A DNA stretch of 64,000 bases from an uncultured Gammaproteobacteria bacterium (GCA_902512305.1 CABXIU010000004.1:62001-126000), one strand, 5' to 3'. Positions 50,797-61,766 are shown, counted from the first letter of the stretch. Numbers and translations are program-made. The notes: generated from the letters alone by a model not told the origin.

Positions 50797-53232
50797 TTAT
50801 ACTAATATTCTACTATAGCTTTCATCGTAAGGGCTAAATGGGATAACTTCTGCAGAGATCAATTCCCCTAATAAATCCAAATTCAGCTGAGTTCCTATTT
50901 TTGATTTTTCAGGATTTACAAATGCATATGCAAGGTTTAAATTAACTCTGTGTCCCCATTCGCCAGATGTTATTGTGCCAATTACACTTCCATCCTCCAT
51001 AAGCGAGGCTCCGCCGTATGCAGGGGCATGTTTGCAAGCTACTTTTAGACAGACAAGTTTTTGATTTGGGCTTTTTTTAATTCGATTTTTTAATGCCTCT
51101 TTACCAATAAAGTTATCTTTCTTTAGATTCACAAAGCGGTCAAGGCCGGTTTCAAAAGGATCAAACTCAGTTATTAAATCTGACTTCCATCCCAAAAACC
51201 CTTTTTCCATTCTCATGGACTCTACAGCTCTAGACCCAAAGAGCTTCATTCCAAACTCTTCTCCTGCTTCAGTGAGTTCTAAGTATGCAGCATATAGAGA
51301 TTCATTGGGTACATGCACTTCATAAGCGAGCTCACCAGAGAAACTAACTGACATTATGGTGGCCGGAGAAAAGCCAATGAAACATTCTCTTACGCTGAGC
51401 CATGGAAATGACTCCTTGCTCCAATCTTCGCGACTACATTTGGAGAGGACTTCTCTCGCTTTTGGTCCAGCTAAAAGAAGTATTGTTTGGTCATTTGTTA
51501 GGCTTTTGATTGCAACATCTTCATCATCTTTTAAGTTCTGATTTAGCCAATCCATATCGTGAAACTCAGAGGCGGCAGCGGAACCATACCACATTCTTTT
51601 TGGGCCACGGTCTGAAGCTGGAATATTGGATATAGTGGCTTCACTTTTTATCATTCCGAAGTCATTCAGAAGGTAACCTAAGCCAACTCGACCTGACTTC
51701 TGGGTAATGTTGCCACAAAACATTCGGTCAACAAAACTGTTGGCATCTGAGCCAGTAATTTCAAATCGATTAAAGCCATTCACTTCAGTAAGCCCTACAT
51801 TATTTTGGACATTTTTTACTTCGTTTGCCACAACATCAAATGCCTCATCAAAGTGAAACGAGAGAGAAGGGTGGAAGTCTTTTGAGGGCTTAATATATTC
51901 AACACGCTCCCATCCATTAATCACAGTAAATTCAGCATTTTTATTTGCCATGACTGGTGTTAGAGGAGTAGTTTTGGCAGGGCGAGCAGCCGGACGATGT
52001 TCGTGTGGAAAGTGAAAACGAAATTCGTTTTGATAATCTTCAATGGCTTTTAGAGAGGTCATTTCTACATTAGCGTGTGCAGTAAATCTTCGCGGGTCAA
52101 GACACCATGTGTCATAGCATGCTTCACCATGAACAATCTGTTGAGCGAGTAACCAGCCATGTCCGCCACCTTCACCAAGGCCTGCTCTTAATCCAATGAT
52201 GCAAAAGGCATTTTCTTTTCCAGGTATTTTCCCAACCAGTGGCACCCCATCGATTGTGTAAGTAATTGGGCCATTAATTATGCTTCTTATTCCAGCATTC
52301 ATTAAGACTGGCATTCGAGCAAATGCACCATCTAAAACATCGGTAACTCTTTCTAAATCATCTGGACAAAGGGCATTTACAAAGTTTGGATCAATTCCAT
52401 CCATTCCCCATGGTTTGCAATTTTGCTCGTAAAATCCAAGAAGAAGTCCATCCTTATCTTGTCGACAATAATAATCAGATATTGGGCATCTTAAAAGAGG
52501 CATTCGGTGGCCTGCATCGATAATTTCTTGAATATCTTCTGTCAGAAAATACTGATGTTCCATTGAAGCTACAGGGTGGTGAACGCCCATCATTGCACCC
52601 ACTTCATTGACCCTGTATCCGCAGGCGTTAACGATAACATCGCAATCAATATCACCACTTTCTGTAGTTACTTTCCAGGTGCCATCTTGGTATTGTTCTA
52701 GAGCGATTACAGGAGTGTTTGTGTAGACCTCAGCTCCAGCTTGCCTAGCCCTTCGACATAAGGAGTGACACAACTGATATGGGTCTATATCTCCATCAAG
52801 CGGATCCCATAATCCACCAATTAAATTATCAGTTGAAATTAATGGATGCCGTCTTTGACATTCCTTAGCATCAATGACTTCAAAATCAACATCCATGCCT
52901 CGAGCCATTGAAGCGAAATGGCGGTATCCCTGTATTTGCTCTTTTGTATTTGCAAGCCTGATTCCCCCATCACCATGATTGTAGTTGATTGGATGATTCG
53001 GGTCATCAGCCAATTCCTTGTATAGATTAATGGAGTGTGTTTTTAAACCAACCATTGTTTGGTTCATTCCAAAATTCGTTACCTGGGCAGCAGAGTGCCA
53101 AGTAGTACCGCTGGTTAGATCATTACGCTCAAGAAGTACAACGTCAGACCAGCCCTCTTGAGTCAGATGATACAAGGTTGAGCAGCCTGCAATTCCTCCA
53201 CCAATAACTACAACCTTTGTTCTTGTTTTCAT
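50797..53232 (-). CDS. Dimethylglycine/sarcosine dehydrogenase-like flavoprotein
   Basis: 811 residues in the DMGDH layout. Residues 1-370 are a DAO-type FAD domain with GGGIAGCSTLYHL and SGTTWHSA; His46 is at the position where DMGDH attaches FAD covalently. An FAO_M linker follows, then from about residue 430 an aminomethyltransferase (GCV_T) domain for tetrahydrofolate, with a GCV_T C-terminal part (residues about 700-811). Such enzymes oxidatively demethylate dimethylglycine or sarcosine and pass the one-carbon unit to folate. It lies upstream of the methyltransferase gene in one operon and likely handles its product. Confidence 0.88.
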   Translation of the reverse strand: MKTRTKVVVIGGGIAGCSTLYHLTQEGWSDVVLLERNDLTSGTTWHSAAQVTNFGMNQTMVGLKTHSINLYKELADDPNHPINYNHGDGGIRLANTKEQIQGYRHFASMARGMDVDFEVIDAKECQRRHPLISTDNLIGGLWDPLDGDIDPYQLCHSLCRRARQAGAEVYTNTPVIALEQYQDGTWKVTTESGDIDCDVIVNACGYRVNEVGAMMGVHHPVASMEHQYFLTEDIQEIIDAGHRMPLLRCPISDYYCRQDKDGLLLGFYEQNCKPWGMDGIDPNFVNALCPDDLERVTDVLDGAFARMPVLMNAGIRSIINGPITYTIDGVPLVGKIPGKENAFCIIGLRAGLGEGGGHGWLLAQQIVHGEACYDTWCLDPRRFTAHANVEMTSLKAIEDYQNEFRFHFPHEHRPAARPAKTTPLTPVMANKNAEFTVINGWERVEYIKPSKDFHPSLSFHFDEAFDVVANEVKNVQNNVGLTEVNGFNRFEITGSDANSFVDRMFCGNITQKSGRVGLGYLLNDFGMIKSEATISNIPASDRGPKRMWYGSAAASEFHDMDWLNQNLKDDEDVAIKSLTNDQTILLLAGPKAREVLSKCSREDWSKESFPWLSVRECFIGFSPATIMSVSFSGELAYEVHVPNESLYAAYLELTEAGEEFGMKLFGSRAVESMRMEKGFLGWKSDLITEFDPFETGLDRFVNLKKDNFIGKEALKNRIKKSPNQKLVCLKVACKHAPAYGGASLMEDGSVIGTITSGEWGHRVNLNLAYAFVNPEKSKIGTQLNLDLLGELISAEVIPFSPYDESYSRILV

Positions 53233-53240
53233 TTGACTTC

Positions 53241-53816
53241 CTAATAGTAAAACTCTATGGTTGAGACTGAAACATCAGAAACATAATCTTTACCGTAGGC
53301 AACAATCCCAAAGCTTCTAATATTTTTAGCATCCAAAGTGGAATTGGTTGACCACTTACGTTCGAATTTATTGAAAGGTAGATCGATAATTTGCCACTCT
53401 GAATCAGCTTTAAATGTAGCCGAATAATAGTCAGATGGAGACCAATTCTCATTAGTTCGGATATGAATATAGTAAGTCTCACCATTGCCTCTTACATTGA
53501 GACGAACGCCTTGGAGATTATTGCCATTCTTTTCAGAGTTTGCAAATGATACTCCAGCACGCAACTGAATGAAACCACCATTGTTTGAAGTACTAACATT
53601 CCCAGTGAGTCTTGCATAATACATTTCTCCTTCTTTCTCAAGATCAACCTGGCCATCGGAAACTCCACCCATTACTCGATCACTAACATATTGCCAGTAT
53701 TTACCACTATCAGCATTAAATGGAAAGCTAAGATTTTCTTCAGTCGCAAAAATATTTGAACTAAGTGTTAAAGTAATGAATAGAGCCAGAAATGAGACTA
53801 GCAGTCGTTTTTTCAT
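53241..53816 (-). CDS. Secreted CIA30-family protein
   Basis: 191 residues. The signal peptide is KKRLLVSFLALFITLTLSS with cleavage near IFA-TEE. The remainder is a CIA30/NDUFAF1-like beta-sandwich: WQYVSDRVMGGVSDGQ, NVSTSNNGGFIQLR, GVRLNVRGNGETYYIHIRT and FGIVAYGKD. The eukaryotic relatives assist complex I assembly, whereas bacterial forms with signal peptides have no settled role. The 8-nt gap to the DMGDH-like gene downstream suggests one transcript, so it may be the first gene of the betaine operon. Confidence 0.82.
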   Translation of the reverse strand: MKKRLLVSFLALFITLTLSSNIFATEENLSFPFNADSGKYWQYVSDRVMGGVSDGQVDLEKEGEMYYARLTGNVSTSNNGGFIQLRAGVSFANSEKNGNNLQGVRLNVRGNGETYYIHIRTNENWSPSDYYSATFKADSEWQIIDLPFNKFERKWSTNSTLDAKNIRSFGIVAYGKDYVSDVSVSTIEFYY

Positions 53817-53927
53817 GCCATGATTATATCAACTTCAAACTGATATAAATAGAAGCTCAAGTTTTGTTAAATTTTTGAGAGATGCAGGGAATCTAGATTT
53901 TGTTAGAGCTCATTTAGTTAGAAAAAA

Positions 53928-54395
53928 CTACATCTGTGATTGAGTATAGTTTTCAATACCAATTTTTTTAATTAATCCGAGTTGTATTTCGAGCCAATAT
54001 GCATGATCTTCTTCTGTGTCTTTAAGTTGATCTCTTAAGATAGCTCTTGTAATAAAATCTTGTTCTTCTTCACAAAGCTTTATCGCTTCTTTGAGATCCT
54101 TAACGACTTTGTATTCAAGTGCTAAATCATTTTCTAAGCATGATACAACATCTGAACCTATGTTTATTTCGTCTTGAATAGATAAATCAGGGGTTACTTC
54201 TAGAAATAGTAAGCGCTTAATAATTTGATCTGCATGACCTGTTTCTTCTTCCATTTCATGATTAAGTCTTTCATGTAGTTTCGTTAAGCCCCAATCATCA
54301 TAAATTCTAGAGTGAGCAAAATATTGATCGCGCGCAGCTAATTCGCCTTTAAGTAAGTATTGAAGTTTCTTGATAACTTTAGCACTTCCCTTCAT
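53928..54395 (-). CDS. bfr: Bacterioferritin, ferroxidase-type subunit
   Basis: 155 residues, the standard four-helix ferritin-like length. Ferroxidase ligands are all present: Glu18, Glu51, His54, Glu94, Glu128 and His131 (EEDH). The heme-binding Met52 of E. coli Bfr is Thr here, so this subunit should oxidise iron but not bind heme by itself. The other bacterioferritin lies 14 nt upstream and has the opposite pattern. Together they would form mixed 24-mers storing iron. Likely Fur controlled through the shared upstream region. Confidence 0.9.
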   Translation of the reverse strand: MKGSAKVIKKLQYLLKGELAARDQYFAHSRIYDDWGLTKLHERLNHEMEEETGHADQIIKRLLFLEVTPDLSIQDEINIGSDVVSCLENDLALEYKVVKDLKEAIKLCEEEQDFITRAILRDQLKDTEEDHAYWLEIQLGLIKKIGIENYTQSQM

Positions 54396-54409
54396 AAATT
54401 ACCTCCATA

Positions 54410-54874
54410 TTAAATAATTGATTGATGATAGTTTTCCGATCCAAGTTTGATATCAAGTTCGATTTGTGTTTCAAAGAAGTCAATACGTTCTTCACAATCC
54501 TCAAGACATTCTTTTAGATGGTCACGAGTTATATAGTCTTTTTCAGTTTCAGATTCTGCAATTCCATTCTGAAGAACACTACGAAAAGCTTCTTCCATTG
54601 ATAGGTTGCTTTGAAGAATTTCAACAACATTTTCTCCAATCCTGAGATTTCCCAAGTCTTGAAGATTAGGCAAGCCTTCTAAAAACAATATTCTCTGAAT
54701 TAAAGAATCTGCATCCTTCATTGTCTGAATAGAATACTTATAATTTTTTTCTCCAAGATCATTGAACCCCCAATCATTAAGCATTCTGGCATGCAAAAAG
54801 TATTGATTAATCATGGTCAGTGAAGCTTTTAGAACTTGATTAAGAGTTTTATTGATAGAGTTTTTAATTTTCAT
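54410..54874 (-). CDS. Bacterioferritin, heme-binding-type subunit
   Basis: 154 residues. It keeps Met52 (IQTMKDADS), the axial heme ligand, and the ILFLEGLPNLQDL motif. The ferroxidase ligands are mostly lost: Glu18 is Ser, Glu51 is Thr, His54 is Asp, and the last His is Ile131. So it is probably a structural and heme-carrying subunit that works with the neighbouring subunit. First gene of the pair, divergent from bfd with a Fur box between. Confidence 0.88.
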   Translation of the reverse strand: MKIKNSINKTLNQVLKASLTMINQYFLHARMLNDWGFNDLGEKNYKYSIQTMKDADSLIQRILFLEGLPNLQDLGNLRIGENVVEILQSNLSMEEAFRSVLQNGIAESETEKDYITRDHLKECLEDCEERIDFFETQIELDIKLGSENYHQSII

Positions 54875-54913
54875 TTCTATGCCTTTATTATTGACAGATT
54901 TTATTTAAATACC

Positions 54914-54932
54914 TATAATGATAATCATTCGC
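54914..54932. promoter_or_regulatory. Fur box between bacterioferritin genes and bfd
   Basis: TATAATGATAATCATTCGC matches the 19-bp Fur consensus at 16 of 19 positions. It is 21 nt before the bfd ATG and 39 nt before the start of the divergent bacterioferritin gene, so it could govern both. Confidence 0.8.
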
Positions 54933-54953
54933 GTTTATTAAGATATTTTCATT

Positions 54954-55175
54954 ATGTACGTATGTATTTGCAATGCAGTTACTGAAAGAGAAATACAAGA
55001 AGCTATTAATCAAGGTTCTAATTCTCTTGAAGATTTAAAGCAAGAACTTCAGGTTGGAGATTCATGCGGCAGTTGCATTTCTTGTGCTAAAGATATACTT
55101 AATAAATCAACATCGGCAAAAGCTCTTCAAGTTTCCAATATTAGTTTCGATCAGTCTCCGTTTGCATTAGCTTAA
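54954..55175 (+). CDS. bfd: Bacterioferritin-associated ferredoxin
   Basis: 73 residues. The [2Fe-2S] cysteines are Cys4, Cys6, Cys38 and Cys41 (CICNAVTE and CGSC). Bfd binds bacterioferritin near its heme and passes electrons to release stored iron. The C-terminal tail after about residue 55 is not part of the fold. Repression by Fur would switch it on when iron is low, fitting an iron-release role. Confidence 0.94.
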   Translation: MYVCICNAVTEREIQEAINQGSNSLEDLKQELQVGDSCGSCISCAKDILNKSTSAKALQVSNISFDQSPFALA

Positions 55176-55199
55176 TGTCTATTTATAATACTGAATTAT

Positions 55200-55316
55200 A
55201 AATACATATTCTTCTTATATAGTATTATAAAATTAATTAAAATTAAACATTCTTCTGATATATTGTGTATATTGAAGAATATATGTATTTATTTTCTGTA
55301 AATGATTATCATTAAT
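55200..55316. promoter_or_regulatory. Orphan Fur-like box with inverted repeats
   Basis: GTAAATGATTATCATTAAT (55298-55316) matches the Fur consensus at 14 of 19 positions and has a palindromic AATGAT core. It lies between the convergent ends of bfd and the cytochrome gene, where no protein promoter is expected. Beside it AAATACATATTCTTC (55200 onward) and GAAGAATATATGTATTT (55274-55290) form an imperfect inverted repeat, with an alternative ATTCTTC/GAAGAAT hairpin. Confidence 0.4.
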
Positions 55317-55343
55317 AAATGCAAGTGTTTATTGTTTGAAAGT

Positions 55344-55862
55344 TCAATCTGAATTGTTTTCTTTCCATAATGGCACCATTGAAGCCCAGACCCCATCTTT
55401 TTTTAATCGGTGATAAATTGCTGCTAAAAAATGGATACCTATAAGCCAGTAGAGAAGTGACGCTGATAATTCATGAGCGTCAATTACTACGTTGATTAAA
55501 ATCCCATCTTTTAAGCCCAGCCAAAATAACAAGGCAATAATTAATCCAGAGAAGGGAATAGCTGCAAGACATATGTACATTCCAGAATGAACCACTTTAG
55601 CTGCAAATTTTTGTGATTTAGGCGTGTACTCTGGGAGTGAAGATTGTTGTGTTTTTCTCATATAAAAATAACGAATAGTAAGCAATGACAAAAATGTTAA
55701 AGCAAACAATACTTCGAACTTTAATAGACTATTGTCTTCTAATTGATTAATGTTATCTATTTGCTTGATTAAGCCATAAATAAATATAAGCACAAAACCC
55801 CAATGCATCAATTTAGCTAAAAAACTATACTTTGGTTTATTGCTAACGCTTGAAATATCCAT
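55344..55862 (-). CDS. cybB: Cytochrome b561-type membrane protein
   Basis: 172 residues with four membrane helices. Histidines in helices (LMHWGFVL, VVHSGMY, DAHELSASLLYW and IGIHFLAAIYHR) are placed as in E. coli-type cytochrome b561, which binds two b hemes and passes electrons between quinone and acceptors. Function in this organism is unknown. The nearby secreted protein starts upstream on the same strand, 38 nt away. Confidence 0.83.
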   Translation of the reverse strand: MDISSVSNKPKYSFLAKLMHWGFVLIFIYGLIKQIDNINQLEDNSLLKFEVLFALTFLSLLTIRYFYMRKTQQSSLPEYTPKSQKFAAKVVHSGMYICLAAIPFSGLIIALLFWLGLKDGILINVVIDAHELSASLLYWLIGIHFLAAIYHRLKKDGVWASMVPLWKENNSD

Positions 55863-55900
55863 ATAGAACTTAAGTCCAAATCCTGCCTTATGTGCGAGGG

Positions 55901-56623
55901 TTAACGATTACAGGATGCACCAGGTTCTTGTTTTCCTTCACTACAACCATCTGTAGCATAGTATGAGGGAATAGGTGCATCAACGCCTGGATTTTCTTTC
56001 GCATAAGCACCTCCTAGTCGTTTTATTTTTTCTTTTTGTTCACTTCCTGATTCGGTTTGCCAGTAAGGGTCAGTTTCGTCAATAACCCAGAAATTAGAAC
56101 CTTCTTGAATTTTCCAGCCAGGTCTATAATCTTTATGCTCAGTTGGATCGGGTATAGGCGGTGGATTAGGGTCAGGAGGTAATGGCACTGGAACCTCTTC
56201 ATTTTTTGGTGGCATTGCTGGTAGTGGCTCAAAATATGGATTAATAGCAATTAATTCCAGTATTAATTCGGTTCTGTTTAGAAGTTTACCATCAACGTCA
56301 TAAATCGCTACCATAGACGAACCATTTGCTTTAACGATTAGTTCTAACTCATTAGCTATTAATCCATATTTTTCAAGCCACATCTCTTCAATTTTTTTTG
56401 GATTTATTGGTTCTGGTAAGCTTTCTTCAGGCGGAGGATTAATCACAATACCGCCAGAACAACTTATATCTCTTGTTTTTACTTCATCAATTATATAAGA
56501 AGGAGGTAATGGATTTTCCATCCAACCACAAAGTGCATCATCAGGCCAGTCATCAAGATAATCGGCAGAAGAGAGATTAGTTAGGCCAATAGCTAGTAGT
56601 AGGAATAGAAAGCGTTCTTTCAT
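55901..56623 (-). CDS. Proline-rich secreted protein of unknown function
   Basis: 240 residues. A signal peptide (RFLFLLLAIGLTNLSS) is followed by a mature protein with four cysteines, in two parts: near residues 32 and 55, and near the C-terminus (DGCSEGK, ASCNR). The middle holds a proline-rich stretch (PVPLPPDPNPPPIPDP, about residues 145-160). No family was recognised. Likely periplasmic or surface exposed. The upstream tRNA-Ser gene is on the same strand. Confidence 0.6.
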   Translation of the reverse strand: MKERFLFLLLAIGLTNLSSADYLDDWPDDALCGWMENPLPPSYIIDEVKTRDISCSGGIVINPPPEESLPEPINPKKIEEMWLEKYGLIANELELIVKANGSSMVAIYDVDGKLLNRTELILELIAINPYFEPLPAMPPKNEEVPVPLPPDPNPPPIPDPTEHKDYRPGWKIQEGSNFWVIDETDPYWQTESGSEQKEKIKRLGGAYAKENPGVDAPIPSYYATDGCSEGKQEPGASCNR

Positions 56624-56712
56624 ACAGTCGTTGAATCACAGTTTGAGATTAATTATAAAACCATAAGGGACTAAAGTCCAAATATTGTTTGATTTGAAGT
56701 GGAGGGGTTTGA

Positions 56713-56802
56713 TGGTGGAGGGACAGGGATTCGAACCCTGGAAGGGTATTAGCCCTTGCTGGTTTTCAAGACCAGTGCATTCAACCGCTCTGCCATCCCT
56801 CC
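56713..56802 (-). tRNA. serT: tRNA-Ser (TGA)
   Basis: 90 nt with encoded CCA. The acceptor GGAGGGA pairs with TCCCTCC, the anticodon loop is CTTGAAA (TGA), and the long variable arm AAGGGC...ACCCTT is that of tRNA-Ser. The discriminator base is A, where most bacterial tRNA-Ser have G. Confidence 0.95.
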
Positions 56803-56870
56803 AAAAGATTGGTATGATACAGTTTTTATCAATAAAGTAAATGAAATTTATCTAAAAAAACCGCAGTTTT

Positions 56871-56881
56871 TTGCGTATAAT
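56871..56881 (+). promoter_or_regulatory. Predicted extended -10 promoter of rpmB
   Basis: TTGCGTATAAT, an extended -10 element (TGCG plus TATAAT at 56876-56881) without a clear -35, followed by TCACCC. It lies 34 nt before the rpmB ATG. Confidence 0.5.
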
Positions 56882-56915
56882 TCACCCTTTTTAAAAATTT
56901 CATTTGGTAGTCGTT

Positions 56916-57152
56916 ATGTCAAAAGTATGCCAAGTAACTGGTAAGAGACCTGTAAGTGGAAATAATGTTTCCCATGCTAACAATAAAACGCGTCGTCGTT
57001 TTTATCCTAACCTTCATACTCATCGTTTTTGGGTGGAGAATGAAAATCGTTTTGTTAAGTTAAAATTATCTGCAAGAGGCCTTAGGGTGATTGATAAAAA
57101 GGGTATTGACGTGGTATTAGAAGAGATCCGTGGTCGCGGTGAAAAGGTATAA
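56916..57152 (+). CDS. rpmB: 50S ribosomal protein bL28
   Basis: 78 residues, the same length as in E. coli, starting at the ATG of [20 protein letters not shown]. An upstream in-frame TTG would add four residues and is rejected. Blocks [13 protein letters not shown] and [14 protein letters not shown] are typical. rpmG follows 10 nt later. Confidence 0.96.
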   Translation: MSKVCQVTGKRPVSGNNVSHANNKTRRRFYPNLHTHRFWVENENRFVKLKLSARGLRVIDKKGIDVVLEEIRGRGEKV

Positions 57153-57162
57153 GGGGTAGTAT

Positions 57163-57318
57163 ATGAGAGAAAAAATCAAATTAGTTTCTTCAGCTGACAC
57201 TGGACACTACTATACAACAACTAAAAATAAAAGAATTCACCCAGATAAAGTCGAGGTAAAAAAATTCGATCCCGTTGTTAGAAAACACGTGATGTATAAA
57301 GAAGCTAAGATTAAGTAA
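57163..57318 (+). CDS. rpmG: 50S ribosomal protein bL33
   Basis: 51 residues: [17 protein letters not shown] at the start and [17 protein letters not shown] at the end, standard for the cysteine-free form. GGGG lies about 7 nt before the ATG. It forms the usual rpmB-rpmG pair and is followed by a terminator. Confidence 0.95.
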   Translation: MREKIKLVSSADTGHYYTTTKNKRIHPDKVEVKKFDPVVRKHVMYKEAKIK

Positions 57319-57335
57319 TTCTTTTGATAGAATAA

Positions 57336-57362
57336 AAAAAGCCGCTTTATGCGGCTTTTTTA
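57336..57362 (+). terminator. Rho-independent terminator after rpmG
   Basis: AAAAAGCCGC / GCGGCTTTTT stem with a 5-nt loop (TTTAT) and a T tract. As its flanks are A- and T-rich it could also work for acnB in the other direction. Confidence 0.9.
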
Positions 57363-57373
57363 ATGTTCATTTG

Positions 57374-59932
57374 TTAACTTTCGAGGATTACTTCAAGGGG
57401 AACATTTGAAGAAGATTCTTGGTAATCTGCGATTTGATTAAAGTTAAGATATTGATAAATTTCACCGGATAAAGGTTCAATATCTTTCATTAAGGATAGG
57501 TACTCTTCAGGGGTAGGAATATAGCCTAACTTTGCAGAGATTGCCGCTACTTCAGCAGATGCCAAAAAGACATTACTGTTATCACCCAGTCGATTTGGAA
57601 AATTTCTTGTAGATGTTGAAACGACTGAGGCGCCTTCTTCAACCCTAGCTTGGTTTCCCATGCACAAAGAACACCCGGGAACCTCAGTTCTCTCTGTAAG
57701 GCGCTCAAACGTGTCATAAATTCCTTCAGCTCTTAATTGCTTTTCATCCATTCTTGTAGGAGGAACTATCCATAAAACAGTATTAAGTTCAGTCTTGTCT
57801 TTGAGTAGCTGAGCTGCGGCTCTAAAGTGTCCAATATTTGTCATACAAGACCCAATGAAGACCTCATCGATAGATGTTTTAGCAACCGATGAAAGGAGCC
57901 TGACATCATCTGGATCATTAGGGCACGCCAATATTGGTTCTTTAATTTCATTAAGATTTATTTCAATAACTTCTGCATACTCACAGTCTTCATCAGCTTC
58001 AAGAAGTTCGGGGTTTGCAAGCCACTTTTTCATGTCCTGTATTCTCTTTGCAATGGTTTTTTTGTCATCATAGCCAGAGTCAATCATAGAGCCTAGAAGT
58101 GTAATATTAGAGTTTAGATATTCTTTAATTGGCTCTTTATTAAGCTTGACGGTGCATCCATTAGCTGACCTTTCTGCTGTTGCATCAGCAAGCTCGAAGG
58201 CTTGCTCAACTTTCAGATCTCCAAGGCCTTCAATTTCTAGAACTCGACCAGAAAATACATTTTTTTTATTAGATTTATCGACAGTTAGCAATCCTTTTTG
58301 GATAGCAACATAAGGAATTGCGTTGACAAGATCTCTTAGTGTGATGCCAGGTTGCATTTCACCTTTAAATCTAACTAGTACTGATTCAGGCATGTCTAAT
58401 GGTAAAACGCCAATGGATGCGCCAAATGCAACTAGACCAGAACCAGCAGGAAAACTGATTCCTATTGGAAAGCGAGTATGAGAATCTCCACCAGTTCCAA
58501 CGGCATCAGGTAACAACATACGATTTAACCAAGAGTGAATAATGCCGTCTCCTGGTTTGAGTGATACACCACCTCGAGAATGCATGAAGTCTGGAAGTGT
58601 GTGTTGCAATTCAAGATCAATCGGTTTTGGATAAGCAGCTGTATGACAAAAACTCTGCATGACTAGGTCTGCAGAAAATCCTAAGCAAGCCAACTCTTTT
58701 AGCTCGTCACGAGTCATTGCTCCTGTTGTATCTTGAGAACCAACAGTACTCATACGAGGTTCACAATAAGTTCCAGGCCTAATGCCTTTAACCCCACAGG
58801 CTTTACCAACAATTTTTTGAGCTAGTGTAAATCCTAATGAGCTATTCTTAGGATCAACAGGACGAAGGAAAACATCACTAACCTTTAGACCAAGATCAGC
58901 TCTTGTTTTGTCAGTGAGACCTCTGCCTATAATGAGCGGAATTCTTCCTCCTGCACGAACTTCGTCAGGCATTGTGCTTGGAGCTAGATCAAACTTAGAA
59001 ACAACCTTTCCAGATGAATCTTTGATGACTCCATCGAAAGGGTGTATTGTAATTTCATCACCCATCTTAAGTCCTGAAACGTCGCACTGAATTGGAAGCG
59101 CTCCAGAATCTTCAGCCGTATTGAAAAATATTGGTGCAATTTTTCCACCAAGAACTATTCCTCCACTATTTTTATTTGGGATATAGTCTATTGATTCTCC
59201 CATATGCCATAAAACTGAGTTGATAGCTGATTTTCTTGAAGATCCGGTACCTACAACATCTCCAACATAAGCCAAAGGAAGGCCTTTTTGTTTGAGTTCG
59301 GCAATTTTTTCAAGGGGCTTGTCCATTTTTTTGATAAGCATTGCCTTTGCATGAAGAGGAATGTCGGGGCGTGACCAAGCTTCGGTAGCTGGAGAAAGAT
59401 CGTCTGTATTGGTTTCACCATCGACACGAAAAACAGTCACTTGAATGCTTTCTGGCAAGGGATCTTTCGAGGTGAACCATTCGGCATCAGCCCAAGAGCC
59501 AACAATTTTTTTTGCGTAGTCATTATTTACTGATTTATCTACAATGCTTTGATAAGCCTCATAAATAAGTATTGTATGAGATAGTGCTTCACAAGCCGCT
59601 TCAGCAGTTTCTTTGTCATCAAGAAGGTCGATTAAAGATGCAATACTATATCCACCAAGCATTGTTCCTAATAAGAAAGTGGCGTGTTTTTTGGAGATGG
59701 CTTCACAAGCCTCATCACCTTTAGCAATACTAGTTAGGAAACTAGCTTTAACATATGCAGCCTCATCAACGCCTGGTGGGACTCTATGCGTTAGTAGTTC
59801 AAGATAAAAATCGTCATCACCCCCATCAATAAGGCTTTCAACAACAGATTTAGTTTGTTTAGCATTAAGTGCTAGCGGAGGTAAATTGTTTTTCTCTCTC
59901 TCGTTGAGATGTTTTAAATATGTTCCTTTCAT
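57374..59932 (-). CDS. acnB: Aconitate hydratase B
   Basis: 852 residues (E. coli AcnB 865). TCA-cycle enzyme interconverting citrate and isocitrate. It has the AcnB order: a HEAT-like N-terminal domain, a swivel domain ([13 protein letters not shown]), and the [4Fe-4S] core with [13 protein letters not shown] and CSLCMGNQ supplying the three cysteines. It could also act as an RNA-binding protein when the cluster is lost, as in E. coli. Divergent from purB, with a 241-nt AT-rich gap. Confidence 0.95.
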   Translation of the reverse strand: MKGTYLKHLNEREKNNLPPLALNAKQTKSVVESLIDGGDDDFYLELLTHRVPPGVDEAAYVKASFLTSIAKGDEACEAISKKHATFLLGTMLGGYSIASLIDLLDDKETAEAACEALSHTILIYEAYQSIVDKSVNNDYAKKIVGSWADAEWFTSKDPLPESIQVTVFRVDGETNTDDLSPATEAWSRPDIPLHAKAMLIKKMDKPLEKIAELKQKGLPLAYVGDVVGTGSSRKSAINSVLWHMGESIDYIPNKNSGGIVLGGKIAPIFFNTAEDSGALPIQCDVSGLKMGDEITIHPFDGVIKDSSGKVVSKFDLAPSTMPDEVRAGGRIPLIIGRGLTDKTRADLGLKVSDVFLRPVDPKNSSLGFTLAQKIVGKACGVKGIRPGTYCEPRMSTVGSQDTTGAMTRDELKELACLGFSADLVMQSFCHTAAYPKPIDLELQHTLPDFMHSRGGVSLKPGDGIIHSWLNRMLLPDAVGTGGDSHTRFPIGISFPAGSGLVAFGASIGVLPLDMPESVLVRFKGEMQPGITLRDLVNAIPYVAIQKGLLTVDKSNKKNVFSGRVLEIEGLGDLKVEQAFELADATAERSANGCTVKLNKEPIKEYLNSNITLLGSMIDSGYDDKKTIAKRIQDMKKWLANPELLEADEDCEYAEVIEINLNEIKEPILACPNDPDDVRLLSSVAKTSIDEVFIGSCMTNIGHFRAAAQLLKDKTELNTVLWIVPPTRMDEKQLRAEGIYDTFERLTERTEVPGCSLCMGNQARVEEGASVVSTSTRNFPNRLGDNSNVFLASAEVAAISAKLGYIPTPEEYLSLMKDIEPLSGEIYQYLNFNQIADYQESSSNVPLEVILES

Positions 59933-60148
59933 TGATATTAACTGCTTATTGCTTATTTTAAACTAAGAGTATAATTTTATCGTTTTTAATGTAATTGATT
60001 AAAATTATTCATTTAATCATTCATATTATGATTTGAATTCTCATTTTATTCTTTTATACTAATTGCTACAAATTATATCTTTTTTATTAATTAATCACGT
60101 ATAATATTCTTAAAATTGACTTTAATAGTCTAATTTAGGAATAAATGA

Positions 60149-61748
<1,600 letters not shown>

Positions 61749-61750
61749 AA

Positions 61751-61766
61751 CTGATATAATTTCCCG
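61751..61766 (+). promoter_or_regulatory. Predicted extended -10 promoter of rpsP
   Basis: CTGATATAAT (61751-61760), an extended -10, is followed by TTCCCGCC, the same discriminator as the rRNA operon promoter. It starts within 3 nt of the purB stop. AAGGAG lies 9 nt before the rpsP ATG. Confidence 0.55.
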
